Below are positions 37,463 to 46,701 of a DNA stretch of 64,000 bases, one piece after another (position 1 is the first letter of the stretch; every line of letters begins with the position of its first letter). The stretch is from positions 2,819,714 through 2,883,713 of the forward strand of contig NZ_JAFBGM010000001.1 in assembly GCF_016811105.1 (NCBI RefSeq), read 5' to 3'. Origin of the DNA: Aurantibacter crassamenti. GTDB taxonomy: Bacteria > Bacteroidota > Bacteroidia > Flavobacteriales > Flavobacteriaceae. The translations under genes were made by a program, and so were the position numbers. Under the pieces are notes generated by a model. It saw only the letters and a list, made by a program, of their open reading frames with translations, was not told the origin of the DNA and searched no databases.

Positions 37463-39004
37463 TTGATTAGTAGAATATCCGGAATAGTATTAGCTTTTTA
37501 TTTAATTGAAAAAGTATTATTTAGAATCACATCACTTCCCTTTGATTCGTATTCAAGTACTTTTATTTATTGGGAATTTCTTAAAAAAATAGGAAGTACC
37601 ATTTATATTCCTATACTATGTATTTTATTAGTCATTATCTATGCTAAACATGTGGTTATTCCATGGAAATCATTCGAAAAAGGTAATCAAATCCGTCTTT
37701 TTTTAACTGCAATTGGCTTGATTTTAACATGGATTTTTTCAACGTATAATTACAATTACTATTTTGATCAATGGCATGTCTATGACAGGATTCTACTTTG
37801 TGCTACAGCTTTATTGATTTTTTATCGTCCTATCTTCGTTGTCTCATTTCTCAGTATGTTATTGCCCATTATTGGTCAAGAAGAGGTAATACAATTGTTT
37901 TCTCTAGCAGCGCCTTTACTACCAATTCGATTGTTGATTCTCTTTACAGTGTTCTTATTTGCCAGAATTGTATTTAAACGTTTTAATTATAGAGATTTTG
38001 TGTTTATGGTAAGCTGCCTAGTTGGGGTTCATTATTTTGCATCAGGAATACGAAAGGTTTTCACAGGTTTTGAATGGATTTTATATAACAAAATTAATTA
38101 TTTGGTGCCTTCAATGTACGGAAATGGTTGGTTTAGCTGGGCTAGCCCTGAATTTATTTCAAGTGCTACTGCTTTCTTAGAATATTTTAACTTTCCATTA
38201 AAGGTCTTCACATTGTCGATTGAAATAGGTGTATTATTTATGTTTATTAACTTGAAATGGGCAAGATATTGTTTGATAGGCGCCATAATCATGCATATGG
38301 GTATTGTGGTTTATTCGGGGATATTTTTTTGGTTATGGTCACTAATATTAATTCTTGTGTTATACTTTTTTTTGAATGAAAAAGCGGTGGAAAATTCAAT
38401 TTTATTTACAAAAAAGTATTTTGTAGTTGCATTTTTTTTAATTGGTATGGGGCAATTTTGGTCACGTCCAATACCATTGTCATGGTTAGATACACCATTA
38501 AATTATACGCATAAATTTTTTGCAGAAACAGCAAACGGAAATGTAGTACAATTAACGCCCAAATTTTTTTCCCCTTATGTTTTTCAATTTACCACAGGTA
38601 AGTTTAAATATTTGAATAATGAACCAAGATTGCCAATTCTTTGGGGCGCTACAAATGTTCAAACAAGTAGCTTTTTAAGAGTACCACAATCTGAAGAATC
38701 TATTAGTAATTTTGAATCAGAAAATGGTAAAATATACTACAATGAAAAATCAAAGTCTAGTTTTATTGACTTTGTGCAGCGCTTCGTCAGTAATTGGAAT
38801 GAAAGTTACCCCGGTGAAAATTATATGGATTATATACAACCACCCAGAATGTTATTAACGTTTCCTACTGATTTATTTTCTGATGGCAAAGATGAAATTG
38901 TAAAGGTAAAGGTCATTGAAACCACAACTCTTTATTCAAAAGAAAAGGGATTTAGAGAAATTAGAAATAAGGAACTATTGGAAATAAATATTCCTATAGA
39001 ATAA
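37463..39004 (+). CDS. Polytopic membrane protein with soluble C-terminal domain, start uncertain
   Basis: The 513-residue version starts at a TTG. Residues 1-345 contain roughly nine or ten membrane spans (for example IPILCILLVIIYAKHVVI, LLPIRLLILFTVFLFARIVF, WLWSLILILVLYFFL). Residues about 370-513 are soluble. It faintly recalls vitamin-K-carboxylase/HTTM-type membrane proteins, but I would not assign it to them. The frame remains open and coding-like upstream to a stop at 37346-37348, with no ATG, GTG or TTG before 37463. An ATG at 37359 lies in another frame and would join only by a -1 shift on a nine-A run at 37373-37381. It is the first plus-strand gene of the synthetase locus; its role is unknown. 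Confidence 0.75.
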   Translation: MISRISGIVLAFYLIEKVLFRITSLPFDSYSSTFIYWEFLKKIGSTIYIPILCILLVIIYAKHVVIPWKSFEKGNQIRLFLTAIGLILTWIFSTYNYNYYFDQWHVYDRILLCATALLIFYRPIFVVSFLSMLLPIIGQEEVIQLFSLAAPLLPIRLLILFTVFLFARIVFKRFNYRDFVFMVSCLVGVHYFASGIRKVFTGFEWILYNKINYLVPSMYGNGWFSWASPEFISSATAFLEYFNFPLKVFTLSIEIGVLFMFINLKWARYCLIGAIIMHMGIVVYSGIFFWLWSLILILVLYFFLNEKAVENSILFTKKYFVVAFFLIGMGQFWSRPIPLSWLDTPLNYTHKFFAETANGNVVQLTPKFFSPYVFQFTTGKFKYLNNEPRLPILWGATNVQTSSFLRVPQSEESISNFESENGKIYYNEKSKSSFIDFVQRFVSNWNESYPGENYMDYIQPPRMLLTFPTDLFSDGKDEIVKVKVIETTTLYSKEKGFREIRNKELLEINIPIE

Positions 39005-39006
39005 TC

Positions 39007-40077
39007 TTAAACCTGAACCGCTTTCAACATAAAATGATAGGGGTTTTTAGCATCTTCTGATGTATTCTCAATTTCTAGTTCTGTACCAACGTTGAATTTT
39101 TCTGCTAATTCAAGAAATAAATTCATAACAACTTGATCCTCCAAAGCCCATCCAGTAGAATCAAAAACTGTTTTCTGATTGAAAGGATCCAATTTGCTTT
39201 CTTTATTTTGAATGACATCAATTAAATCAGGACCAATATCACTTGTTTCAAGTTGTTGACATTCACCTTCTACCAGTGCCTGATTGAGAAAGTCGGGTAC
39301 AACAATACTTTCTTTCAACAAACTTAAAGGGAGTTCTGTTTTTCCAGGAAAATCAGAGCCAACAGCATTGATGTGTATTTTTGAATTGACATCAATATTT
39401 TCAAAAAGTGGGCCTTCACCAACTTCAATGGAAGTAGAAGTGCAAACAATGTCACTTTCTTTGACAATTTCTAGTAATGAAGCTTGCCTAATTTCGGCAT
39501 TAATATCAAGCATTTCACATCGGTTCTTAAAAGATTCCATTGTTTCTGAATCGATATCATTAATCAATATAAGATTCAAGTCAAATACTCTAGAGATGGC
39601 ATGAAGTTGAGTAACAGCTTGTGCACCGCAACCTATAAGACCAAGAATTTTGCTTTTTGGATCCGCTAAATATGTACTTGCAATTGCAGATGTAGCTCCT
39701 GTTCTTAAGGCAGTTAGTAAAACTCCGTCTACTAACCCTTTTAAATGACCCGTTGTAGTGTCATAAGAAGAGATAGTTGATAAAATGGTTGGCAATAAGT
39801 GCGTTTCAGGATTTCTTGGATGATAACCAACTACTTTTATGGTAATTTCTTTACCTTTTTGGTGTAATGGCATCCATTCAACTAGACCAGGGTTTTCACC
39901 TTTATAGTTAAAACCATCACGAATTGGAATTTTAGTGTGCTGAGGGTCAAATGATTCAATCGCCTTCGTTAGATCAGATATCAATCTGTCCATCAATTTG
40001 TTAAGTCCGAATTTATCAACAATGGCGTTCACGTCATCGCCTGATAAAATCAGGGTTTTCTGAGTTTCTTTTTTCAT
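39007..40077 (-). CDS. Ornithine cyclodeaminase/mu-crystallin family protein
   Basis: The 356-residue protein has the Rossmann motif GLIGCGAQAVTQLHAI, the substrate-side GLVDGVLLTALRTGATSAIAS and the conserved INAVGSDFPGKTEL and VFDSTGWALEDQ. Family members convert L-ornithine to L-proline with release of ammonia, or act as NAD(P)H-dependent imine/ketimine reductases or opine-like dehydrogenases. Beside a predicted proline-activating enzyme, proline supply is an attractive role. It lies on the minus strand between two plus-strand genes of the locus, its stop 2 bases from the stop of the membrane protein gene. Confidence 0.85.
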   Translation of the reverse strand: MKKETQKTLILSGDDVNAIVDKFGLNKLMDRLISDLTKAIESFDPQHTKIPIRDGFNYKGENPGLVEWMPLHQKGKEITIKVVGYHPRNPETHLLPTILSTISSYDTTTGHLKGLVDGVLLTALRTGATSAIASTYLADPKSKILGLIGCGAQAVTQLHAISRVFDLNLILINDIDSETMESFKNRCEMLDINAEIRQASLLEIVKESDIVCTSTSIEVGEGPLFENIDVNSKIHINAVGSDFPGKTELPLSLLKESIVVPDFLNQALVEGECQQLETSDIGPDLIDVIQNKESKLDPFNQKTVFDSTGWALEDQVVMNLFLELAEKFNVGTELEIENTSEDAKNPYHFMLKAVQV

Positions 40078-40325
40078 AGTAATTTTAAACTACTGGCTGA
40101 TAGCGCAACTAGTAGTGGGTCAATGTAATCATTTTTATTAAGATTTTTTTAGTATTTTCCAGAAGATCCGATGAAAGGTATTGTGTAGCCGTTGATTAAT
40201 GATTTTGTATTTCTTTCAGCCATTAATTATGAATTGCTCAAAAAATATCCGTTAATTGCATTAACTCCGAGATGTAAAAGTTTCGAATTGCTACTGAAAA
40301 AGAATATTAATTAATTGACAAATCC

Positions 40326-41600
40326 ATGGCAAAGTACATCCGTATTTTAGCGCTAGTATTATTTCTTGCTCCACTATTTTCTTTACAAGCTCACGCACCA
40401 AATCAGAGTTATATTTTTTTAAGAGTCTTCGAAGAAGGTGGGCTAGAAGCTCGATTTGAGCTAAATGTAAGAGAAATAAATAAATTGTTTGGTACCAATT
40501 TTGCAAATGATGTATCGCTTGAAGAGTTACAACCGTATGTAACTAAAGTGCAAGAATATCTTAAAGACAAAGTAGATTTTTCCTCTACTTATGGCAATCA
40601 TCAAATTATATATAAAGAGGTCGCCTTAAGACGTTTAGGCATGGGTAACTTCTTGTTGATGAGTTTTGATTTAGAAAATACTGAAAAGGTTCCAGATAAC
40701 CTTGAAGTTGACTATAGAGCAGTTTTTGAAAAAGACAACACACATAGAGGTATCTTGGTAATTGAGCACTTTTGGAAAGCGGGGAAGATAAATAATGAAA
40801 AAAATATTTCTCTGATATTTTCGCCAGATGAAACTAAAGACACACTTTCTTTAACGGATAGTTCAATTTGGCAAGGGTTTATGGCTATGATTGAACAAGG
40901 AATTTATCACATATGGATTGGGTTAGATCATATCTTATTTCTTTTGGCACTAATTCTTCCTTCAGTTGTAAGAAGATTTAGAAATTCTAAAGAACCGAAA
41001 GTCGCAACTGGTGAAGTAGCCAAATCAGGTTTTATTACATGGGATTGGTTTCCAGTGGAAAACTTTAAACCAGCATTTTTATATATTGTAAAGGTCGTTA
41101 CATTCTTTACCATTGCACATACCATAACATTAAGTTTAGCGTCTTTAGAAATCATTAATCTACCGTCGCGTTTGGTTGAATCAGTGATTGCCCTTTCAAT
41201 TGGTTTGGCAGCTTATCACAATATTCGTCCTATTTTTAATGGAAAGGATTGGGTAATTGCTTTTGTATTCGGATTATTTCATGGCTTTGGTTTTGCAAGC
41301 GTATTGTCAGATTTAGGATTAACATCAGAATTTTTGACTTTTTCATTGTTGGGCTTTAATATTGGTGTTGAAATAGGACAGCTGTGTATAATAGCATTAA
41401 TTTTTCCAATATTATTTTTTATACGAAAGAGAAAATCGTACCCAAAAATTTTGGTGTATGGATCAATTCTATTGATTGTTATATCGCTTTATTGGTTCTT
41501 AGAAAGAGCATTAGATGTAGATCTTTTAATTGAAGGATATATAAGAGCATTTCTTAGAACAATTCTGGAATCTGTCGGGTTGCTTAAGCCAATCGCATAA
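40326..41600 (+). CDS. HupE/UreJ-family membrane protein with periplasmic N-terminal domain
   Basis: The 424-residue protein has a signal peptide (ILALVLFLAPLFSLQAHA), a soluble region of about 165 residues, and a C-terminal multi-span domain. That domain carries GIYHIWIGLDHILFLLALI and the second His motif GLFHGFGFASVLSDLGL, typical of HupE/UreJ proteins. These are regarded as nickel or cobalt permeases in hydrogenase and urease loci. No hydrogenase or urease gene is present here. The next gene, a peptide synthetase, starts 20 bases downstream, so cotranscription is likely and a metal link for the product is suggested. Confidence 0.85.
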   Translation: MAKYIRILALVLFLAPLFSLQAHAPNQSYIFLRVFEEGGLEARFELNVREINKLFGTNFANDVSLEELQPYVTKVQEYLKDKVDFSSTYGNHQIIYKEVALRRLGMGNFLLMSFDLENTEKVPDNLEVDYRAVFEKDNTHRGILVIEHFWKAGKINNEKNISLIFSPDETKDTLSLTDSSIWQGFMAMIEQGIYHIWIGLDHILFLLALILPSVVRRFRNSKEPKVATGEVAKSGFITWDWFPVENFKPAFLYIVKVVTFFTIAHTITLSLASLEIINLPSRLVESVIALSIGLAAYHNIRPIFNGKDWVIAFVFGLFHGFGFASVLSDLGLTSEFLTFSLLGFNIGVEIGQLCIIALIFPILFFIRKRKSYPKILVYGSILLIVISLYWFLERALDVDLLIEGYIRAFLRTILESVGLLKPIA

Positions 41601-41620
41601 CGAATAAGTTCATAAAGATT

Positions 41621-44548
41621 GTGGAAGAAACAACTAAAAAATCGCTCTTAAGCCAATGGAAACAGCGGCTTAATGAAGAAGTACTAAAGGGCATAAGTAA
41701 AGCTCCTGAAGGAGTGCCAATGGCACTTTCTCATGGTCAACAGCGCCTATGGTTTCTTCAGCAACTTAATCCTGAAAATCCTTTTTACAATCATTCTGAA
41801 TCCTATGTTTTCTTAGGGAAGTTAAATACCAATCATCTGAAACATGCATTACAATTAATGTTTGAAACACATGATATATTACGATCTACCTATATACTTG
41901 AAGACGGACAATTATCTCAGAAATTAACGCCAAATTTTGAGCTGAAAATTCCAGAATATGATTTCACAAATCTCTCTGAAACTGATTTTAGTACTAGCGT
42001 AGAACAAATTAAAAGTACAGATGCTAATGGGGCGTTTGATTTGTCAACCGATCCGTTACTAAGAGTAGCTTTAATTAAAAAAAGTGAAGAAGAACATGTG
42101 CTTTTTTTAACATTACATCATATTATAGGCGATAGGTGGTCGTTAGAAGTTTTTAATAAACAATTAGCTTCCTACTATTTAAAGCTATCTTCAGGTGAAC
42201 AAACTGGTATTGAAGAACTGCCTATACAATATCAAGATTTTGCATATTGGCAATTAAATAACCCCATAAATGAAAAGCAGTTAGGGTATTGGCAGGAGAA
42301 GTTATCAGGAGAAATTCCGCAATTAGAATTACCCAAAGACTTTAAACCACCATTAAAACCAACATTTAAAGGAGCATTACAACTGCATCAGTTTAGTACT
42401 GAACTTTCTAATAATATATTAGTATTATCAAAAGAATTGGGTGCCACCCCTTATGTTCTAATTCTTTCAGTTTACTACATTTTACTTTCAAAGTACAGCG
42501 GACAGAATGATATTCTAATTGGCTCACCTGTTTCAAATAGAGACCAGCAAGTTCTTGAGAATTTAATGGGTTTCTTTAATGATACTGTAGTGTTGCGTAC
42601 AAAATTGAAACCTGATTTATCATTCAAGAAATTGGTTGAACTTGTTCGCACTACAACTTTAGAAGCTTTTGAAAACAAAGATGTTCCGTTTGAGTCGTTG
42701 GTGAAATCGCTTAAGCCGAAAAGGTCTTTAAGTACAAATCCGTTTTTTCAAACAATGTTTTTGTACAATTCGGTAAAGCCAATGCCTAGTTTTGGTGATG
42801 ATTTAACTGTAGAGAGTACAACCTATGATTCGGGCACATCAAAATTTGATTTGACCTTGTTTGTAAATGAAGAAAACGGAATTCTGTCATCAAAATTTGA
42901 ATACAATACAGATCTTTTTGAAGCTACAACCATACATAGAATACAAGAACATTTTGAATTGCTATTGAAGGGTGTAATCCAAAATCCTAATGAACTGATT
43001 TTTCAAATTCCGATGTTGACCAAAAAAGAGAAAACAATCTTTTTTGATAGGGCAAATGAAAAAGATTTTGAATCTAACACACTAAAACCCATTCACAGTT
43101 ATATTGAAAAAGTTGCTAAAGAAAATCCTAATAAAATTGCCCTGCGCTATAAGGATGATTCAGTATCATATTTTGATTTAGATAAAAGAGCAACTGAAAT
43201 TGCAATGCAAATTCTAACAAAAACCAATGGAAAAAATAAAATCATTGGTTTATGCATGAATCGTTCTTCAGAAATGATTATCGGTATGCTTGCTATATTA
43301 AAAGCTGGCTGTGCATATCTACCTATCGACCCAGAATATCCTGAACAACGAATTGAGTTTATGCTCCAAGATTCTAATGTTGATTTGATCTTAAGTAATG
43401 GCAATGAAATATCGATAGTTAAGACCTCCAACATTGAAATAATTGATATTAATAAAACCAGTGTAAAAAGTATAAATAATAATAGCAATTTACCTCAGAG
43501 TAAAATAGAAGATATCGCGTATGTAATTTATACCTCAGGAAGTACAGGCAAGCCAAAGGGAGTGCCAATTTCACATGAGAATATTACAAACTCTACTTTA
43601 GGGCGAACTGATTTTTACGGGCATGATCCGAAAAGTTTTTTACTACTTTCTTCTATTGCATTCGATAGTTCTAAGGCAGGTATTTTTTGGACATTGTGTA
43701 CCGGTGGAACGCTAGTCATATCTGAAAAACGAATGGAACAAGATATTGATTTGTTGGCCAATACAATCAAAGAAAATAGTGTTAGTCATACTTTAATGTT
43801 GCCATCGCTATATAACTTATTATTAGACAATGCAGATAGTACAGATTTAAAAAGCCTTCAAACCGTAATAGTTGCCGGTGAAGCATGTACAGCTAAAGTT
43901 TGTCAAAAACATTTTGACACAATGCAGCAAACAGATTTATATAATGAATATGGACCTACAGAAGCCACAGTTTGGTGCGTAGCGCATAAAATTGAAATTA
44001 AAGATACTCATAAAGTTATTCCGATTGGCCAAGCAGTGGCAGGTGCTAATGTTCATATCTTAAATGATAAATTAGAAAATGTATCCTTTGGGGCTATCGG
44101 TGAACTTTGTATTAGTGGCAAAGGTTTGGCTAAAGGATATATTAATTTACCTACTGACACAGCTGAGAAATTTGTCAATGTGACTTTAGAACCTGGTTCA
44201 GATTTTAATACTAGAATTTATAGAACGGGAGATTTAGCACGATACAGAGCAGATGGTACTATTGAGTTTTTAGGAAGAAAAGATGCACAAGTTAAAATAA
44301 GAGGTTTTAGAATTGAATTAAACGAAATTCAAGATGTAATCGCGAAAAGCAAATCTGTAGAAACTGTAATTGTGGCCGTTGAGAATCAACAAGACATTGA
44401 TGAAACGACTACACTTGATAATCTAGAAATGGATGAATTATTGACTATTGCTGAAAAGAGTATTGGTCTTGAGGCGTTAGAGACGATATTAAATAGCATA
44501 GAAAATCTAGATGATTCAAAAAGAGATATTCTGACTGAAAAAGTATAA
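41621..44548 (+). CDS. Nonribosomal peptide synthetase, C-A with adenylation domain ending after A8
   Basis: The 975-residue protein starts at a GTG. The condensation domain (about 30-450) has LSHGQQRLWFLQQL and active-site HHIIGDRWS (His166, His167, Asp171). The adenylation core has YTSGSTGKPKG (Thr638), NEYGPTEATVW, YRTGDLARYR and the A8 motif KIRGFRIELNEIQ near 890-902. It then ends with about 70 mostly helical, acidic residues and has no A9, A10 or carrier domain. Those parts occur at the start of the protein at 45352. The tail may dock the next subunits. The by-eye pocket code is DSALIAEVWK; a hydrophobic or aromatic residue is possible. It adds the second residue of the peptide. Confidence 0.93.
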   Translation: MEETTKKSLLSQWKQRLNEEVLKGISKAPEGVPMALSHGQQRLWFLQQLNPENPFYNHSESYVFLGKLNTNHLKHALQLMFETHDILRSTYILEDGQLSQKLTPNFELKIPEYDFTNLSETDFSTSVEQIKSTDANGAFDLSTDPLLRVALIKKSEEEHVLFLTLHHIIGDRWSLEVFNKQLASYYLKLSSGEQTGIEELPIQYQDFAYWQLNNPINEKQLGYWQEKLSGEIPQLELPKDFKPPLKPTFKGALQLHQFSTELSNNILVLSKELGATPYVLILSVYYILLSKYSGQNDILIGSPVSNRDQQVLENLMGFFNDTVVLRTKLKPDLSFKKLVELVRTTTLEAFENKDVPFESLVKSLKPKRSLSTNPFFQTMFLYNSVKPMPSFGDDLTVESTTYDSGTSKFDLTLFVNEENGILSSKFEYNTDLFEATTIHRIQEHFELLLKGVIQNPNELIFQIPMLTKKEKTIFFDRANEKDFESNTLKPIHSYIEKVAKENPNKIALRYKDDSVSYFDLDKRATEIAMQILTKTNGKNKIIGLCMNRSSEMIIGMLAILKAGCAYLPIDPEYPEQRIEFMLQDSNVDLILSNGNEISIVKTSNIEIIDINKTSVKSINNNSNLPQSKIEDIAYVIYTSGSTGKPKGVPISHENITNSTLGRTDFYGHDPKSFLLLSSIAFDSSKAGIFWTLCTGGTLVISEKRMEQDIDLLANTIKENSVSHTLMLPSLYNLLLDNADSTDLKSLQTVIVAGEACTAKVCQKHFDTMQQTDLYNEYGPTEATVWCVAHKIEIKDTHKVIPIGQAVAGANVHILNDKLENVSFGAIGELCISGKGLAKGYINLPTDTAEKFVNVTLEPGSDFNTRIYRTGDLARYRADGTIEFLGRKDAQVKIRGFRIELNEIQDVIAKSKSVETVIVAVENQQDIDETTTLDNLEMDELLTIAEKSIGLEALETILNSIENLDDSKRDILTEKV

Positions 44549-44566
44549 ATTAAGAGTTGAAAAAAA

Positions 44567-45352
44567 ATGAAGCGAATTAGAAGATCCAAAGAGTTTGAAG
44601 TCAATTTGACTATTACAGATGACAAGTTCATAAATCCGCCTCGTGATATGCAACGCAACACGATGGTGAATAGAGCCATTAAAGAATTTAGTGCAGATTT
44701 AGTTGCACTTGATACACAGGCTAAAAACTTTGTACCAGGAGAAACTGTAAATGAAGTAACGGATCGTACGCAAGCAGAACTATCTGATCAACAGATAATG
44801 GAAGACTGGCAGATTCCACTTATGCAAGCTATGGCTAGAGTTGTATGTGGTAAAGGTGGTGATATTTTAGAATTAGGTTTCGGTAGAGGTATTGCTTCTG
44901 ATATGATTCAGTCATATGATGTTTCATCTCATGTAATTATGGAATGTAATGAAGCTGTAATTGAAAGATATAATGTTTGGAAAGGAAAATATCCTGGAAA
45001 AGATATACAAATGGTAAAGGGCTTATGGCAAGATACTATTGATGATGTAGGATTATTTGATGGTGTTTTTTTTCACACCTATCCGCTTAATCAAGAAGAA
45101 TACATGAAATATGTAAATGAGAGCATAACCTTTGCAGCACACTTTTTTCCTGATGCAGCTAAACATCTTAAACCTGGTGGAAGTTTTTCATATTTTTCTA
45201 ATGAAATAGATTCATTGAGTCGTGAACATCAGCGTCAATTATTAAAACATTTTTCATCTTTTCAAATAGAGAAGGTAACACTAGAAATACCAGAAGATGT
45301 ACATGATATGTGGTGGTCTGATACCATGATAGTAGTGAAAGCAATAAAGTAA
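44567..45352 (+). CDS. Stand-alone class I SAM methyltransferase, guanidinoacetate-methyltransferase-like
   Basis: The 261-residue protein has SAM motif I (ILELGFGRGIASDMI), the ribose-binding acidic residue in VIMECNEAVIERY, then VKGLWQD, FDGVFFHTYPLNQEE and HLKPGGSF. This order of motifs is that of guanidinoacetate methyltransferase. The Asp of the GAMT DTYPL motif, which I recall as catalytic, is His170 here, so the substrate is probably not guanidinoacetate. The gene starts 18 bases after the C-A protein and its stop overlaps the next start as TAATG. It therefore sits in the position that an embedded methyltransferase takes in an interrupted adenylation domain. It probably methylates the carrier-bound residue or the peptide. 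Confidence 0.9.
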   Translation: MKRIRRSKEFEVNLTITDDKFINPPRDMQRNTMVNRAIKEFSADLVALDTQAKNFVPGETVNEVTDRTQAELSDQQIMEDWQIPLMQAMARVVCGKGGDILELGFGRGIASDMIQSYDVSSHVIMECNEAVIERYNVWKGKYPGKDIQMVKGLWQDTIDDVGLFDGVFFHTYPLNQEEYMKYVNESITFAAHFFPDAAKHLKPGGSFSYFSNEIDSLSREHQRQLLKHFSSFQIEKVTLEIPEDVHDMWWSDTMIVVKAIK

Positions 45353-46689
45353 TGATAGAAACTGCGCTAAAAAATAGAATCGAGGCATTGTCACCCATGA
45401 GTAGAGAACTTTTTCTACACAAGGTTGAACAATCTTTGCAGTCAAAATCTGAGCAGAACCAAGGCAGTGATACTAAACGTTTGGTCGCATATGTAAAGGG
45501 AAATGATAACTTCGATTTAGCTCAGTTAAAATCATATTTAAGTGAGAATCTTCCTGATTTTATGATACCTTCTTTAATTGTTCCTTTGGATGAAATTCCA
45601 ACATTGCCCAATGGAAAAGTTGATAAGAATAGACTTTCAGAATATAAAGAAGTGGTTTCTAAGAAGCCTACTACAAATAATAATGATCTTTCCGAAGCAG
45701 AAATGAAACTTTCTACTATTTGGGAAGAAGTATTGAATTTCAGTCCGATAGATATTAATGACAATTTTTTCGAAATCGGAGGCGATTCCATATTAAGCAT
45801 TCAAATTATAGCGAAGGCAAGAAAAGAAGGTTTGATGATTTCTCCGAATCAATTGTTTGAACATCAAACTATTGCTGCCCTTTGTAAAAGTATGGCTGAA
45901 AAAGTTGATGCCACCGAGAAGTGGGATTTCTTAGTTCCGTTGCGAAAAGAAGGAACAAAAAAACCAATTTTCTGTGTGCATTCTGGTGGGGGTCATGTGT
46001 TTTTCTATAATCAACTTGTTGAGTATTTAAAGCCTAATAGACCTATTTATGCATTGCAATCATCAGGGTTAGATGGCAATGATGATATGCATGAAAGCAT
46101 TGAAGCTATGACGGCTGATTATATTAAAGCAATGCGTGTGGTTCAACCAGAAGGGCCGTATAATGTTTTAGTCTATTGTTTTAGTGCTACTATTGGCAAT
46201 GAAATGGCAATTCAACTAGCCAAATTAAATCAAGAAATAAATATTATAGTGATGGATACCATGGCTTCACCGTGGACTTTGGGAAGTTCTGAACGGGTAA
46301 GAGCCAGAGTTCGTTCATTCTTCAAACGTTTTTATAAAAAACCATTGACGAGTATAAAATTGTATTTTGAAGATCGGTTTTGGCGCATTTCTCCAATGTG
46401 GTATAAATTGTTCGGCTCAGAAAATGAGAAGGCTTTGGAAAAAGTTAAAATAAACTTGAGAAACATTTGCTTGGCTTATGAGTGGAAAAAACACCCTGGT
46501 AAGGTTTCCTTAATTTTGACAGAGAAACCCCATGAATCACTTCAAAAAGTAACTATTGATTCGTGGAAAGAACTTTCAGCAGAAGGAAATATTGAATTGT
46601 ATTACACAAAAGGAAACCATAGAACTTTATTTGAAAAGCCTGATGTTCAGTTTGTTTCAGAAAAAATAGATGAAGCGATTACAGATTAA
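45352..46689 (+). CDS. Adenylation C-terminal lobe, carrier domain and thioesterase
   Basis: The 445-residue protein opens with a helical segment (about 1-35). The missing end of an adenylation domain follows: RLVAYVKG, A9-like LPDFMIPSLIVPLDEIP and A10 PNGKVDKNRL with Lys89. A carrier domain is next (NFFEIGGDSILSIQ, Ser146). The rest is a type I thioesterase (CVHSGGGHVFFY, nucleophile region YCFSATIGNE with Ser278, VMDTMASPW, GNHRTLFEKPDV). The usual GxSxG around the serine is C-F-S-A-T. The protein cannot adenylate alone, so it must pair with the C-A protein at 41621. It holds and releases the finished peptide. Confidence 0.93.
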   Translation: MIETALKNRIEALSPMSRELFLHKVEQSLQSKSEQNQGSDTKRLVAYVKGNDNFDLAQLKSYLSENLPDFMIPSLIVPLDEIPTLPNGKVDKNRLSEYKEVVSKKPTTNNNDLSEAEMKLSTIWEEVLNFSPIDINDNFFEIGGDSILSIQIIAKARKEGLMISPNQLFEHQTIAALCKSMAEKVDATEKWDFLVPLRKEGTKKPIFCVHSGGGHVFFYNQLVEYLKPNRPIYALQSSGLDGNDDMHESIEAMTADYIKAMRVVQPEGPYNVLVYCFSATIGNEMAIQLAKLNQEINIIVMDTMASPWTLGSSERVRARVRSFFKRFYKKPLTSIKLYFEDRFWRISPMWYKLFGSENEKALEKVKINLRNICLAYEWKKHPGKVSLILTEKPHESLQKVTIDSWKELSAEGNIELYYTKGNHRTLFEKPDVQFVSEKIDEAITD

Positions 46690-46701
46690 AAAAGTCAAAA
46701 A

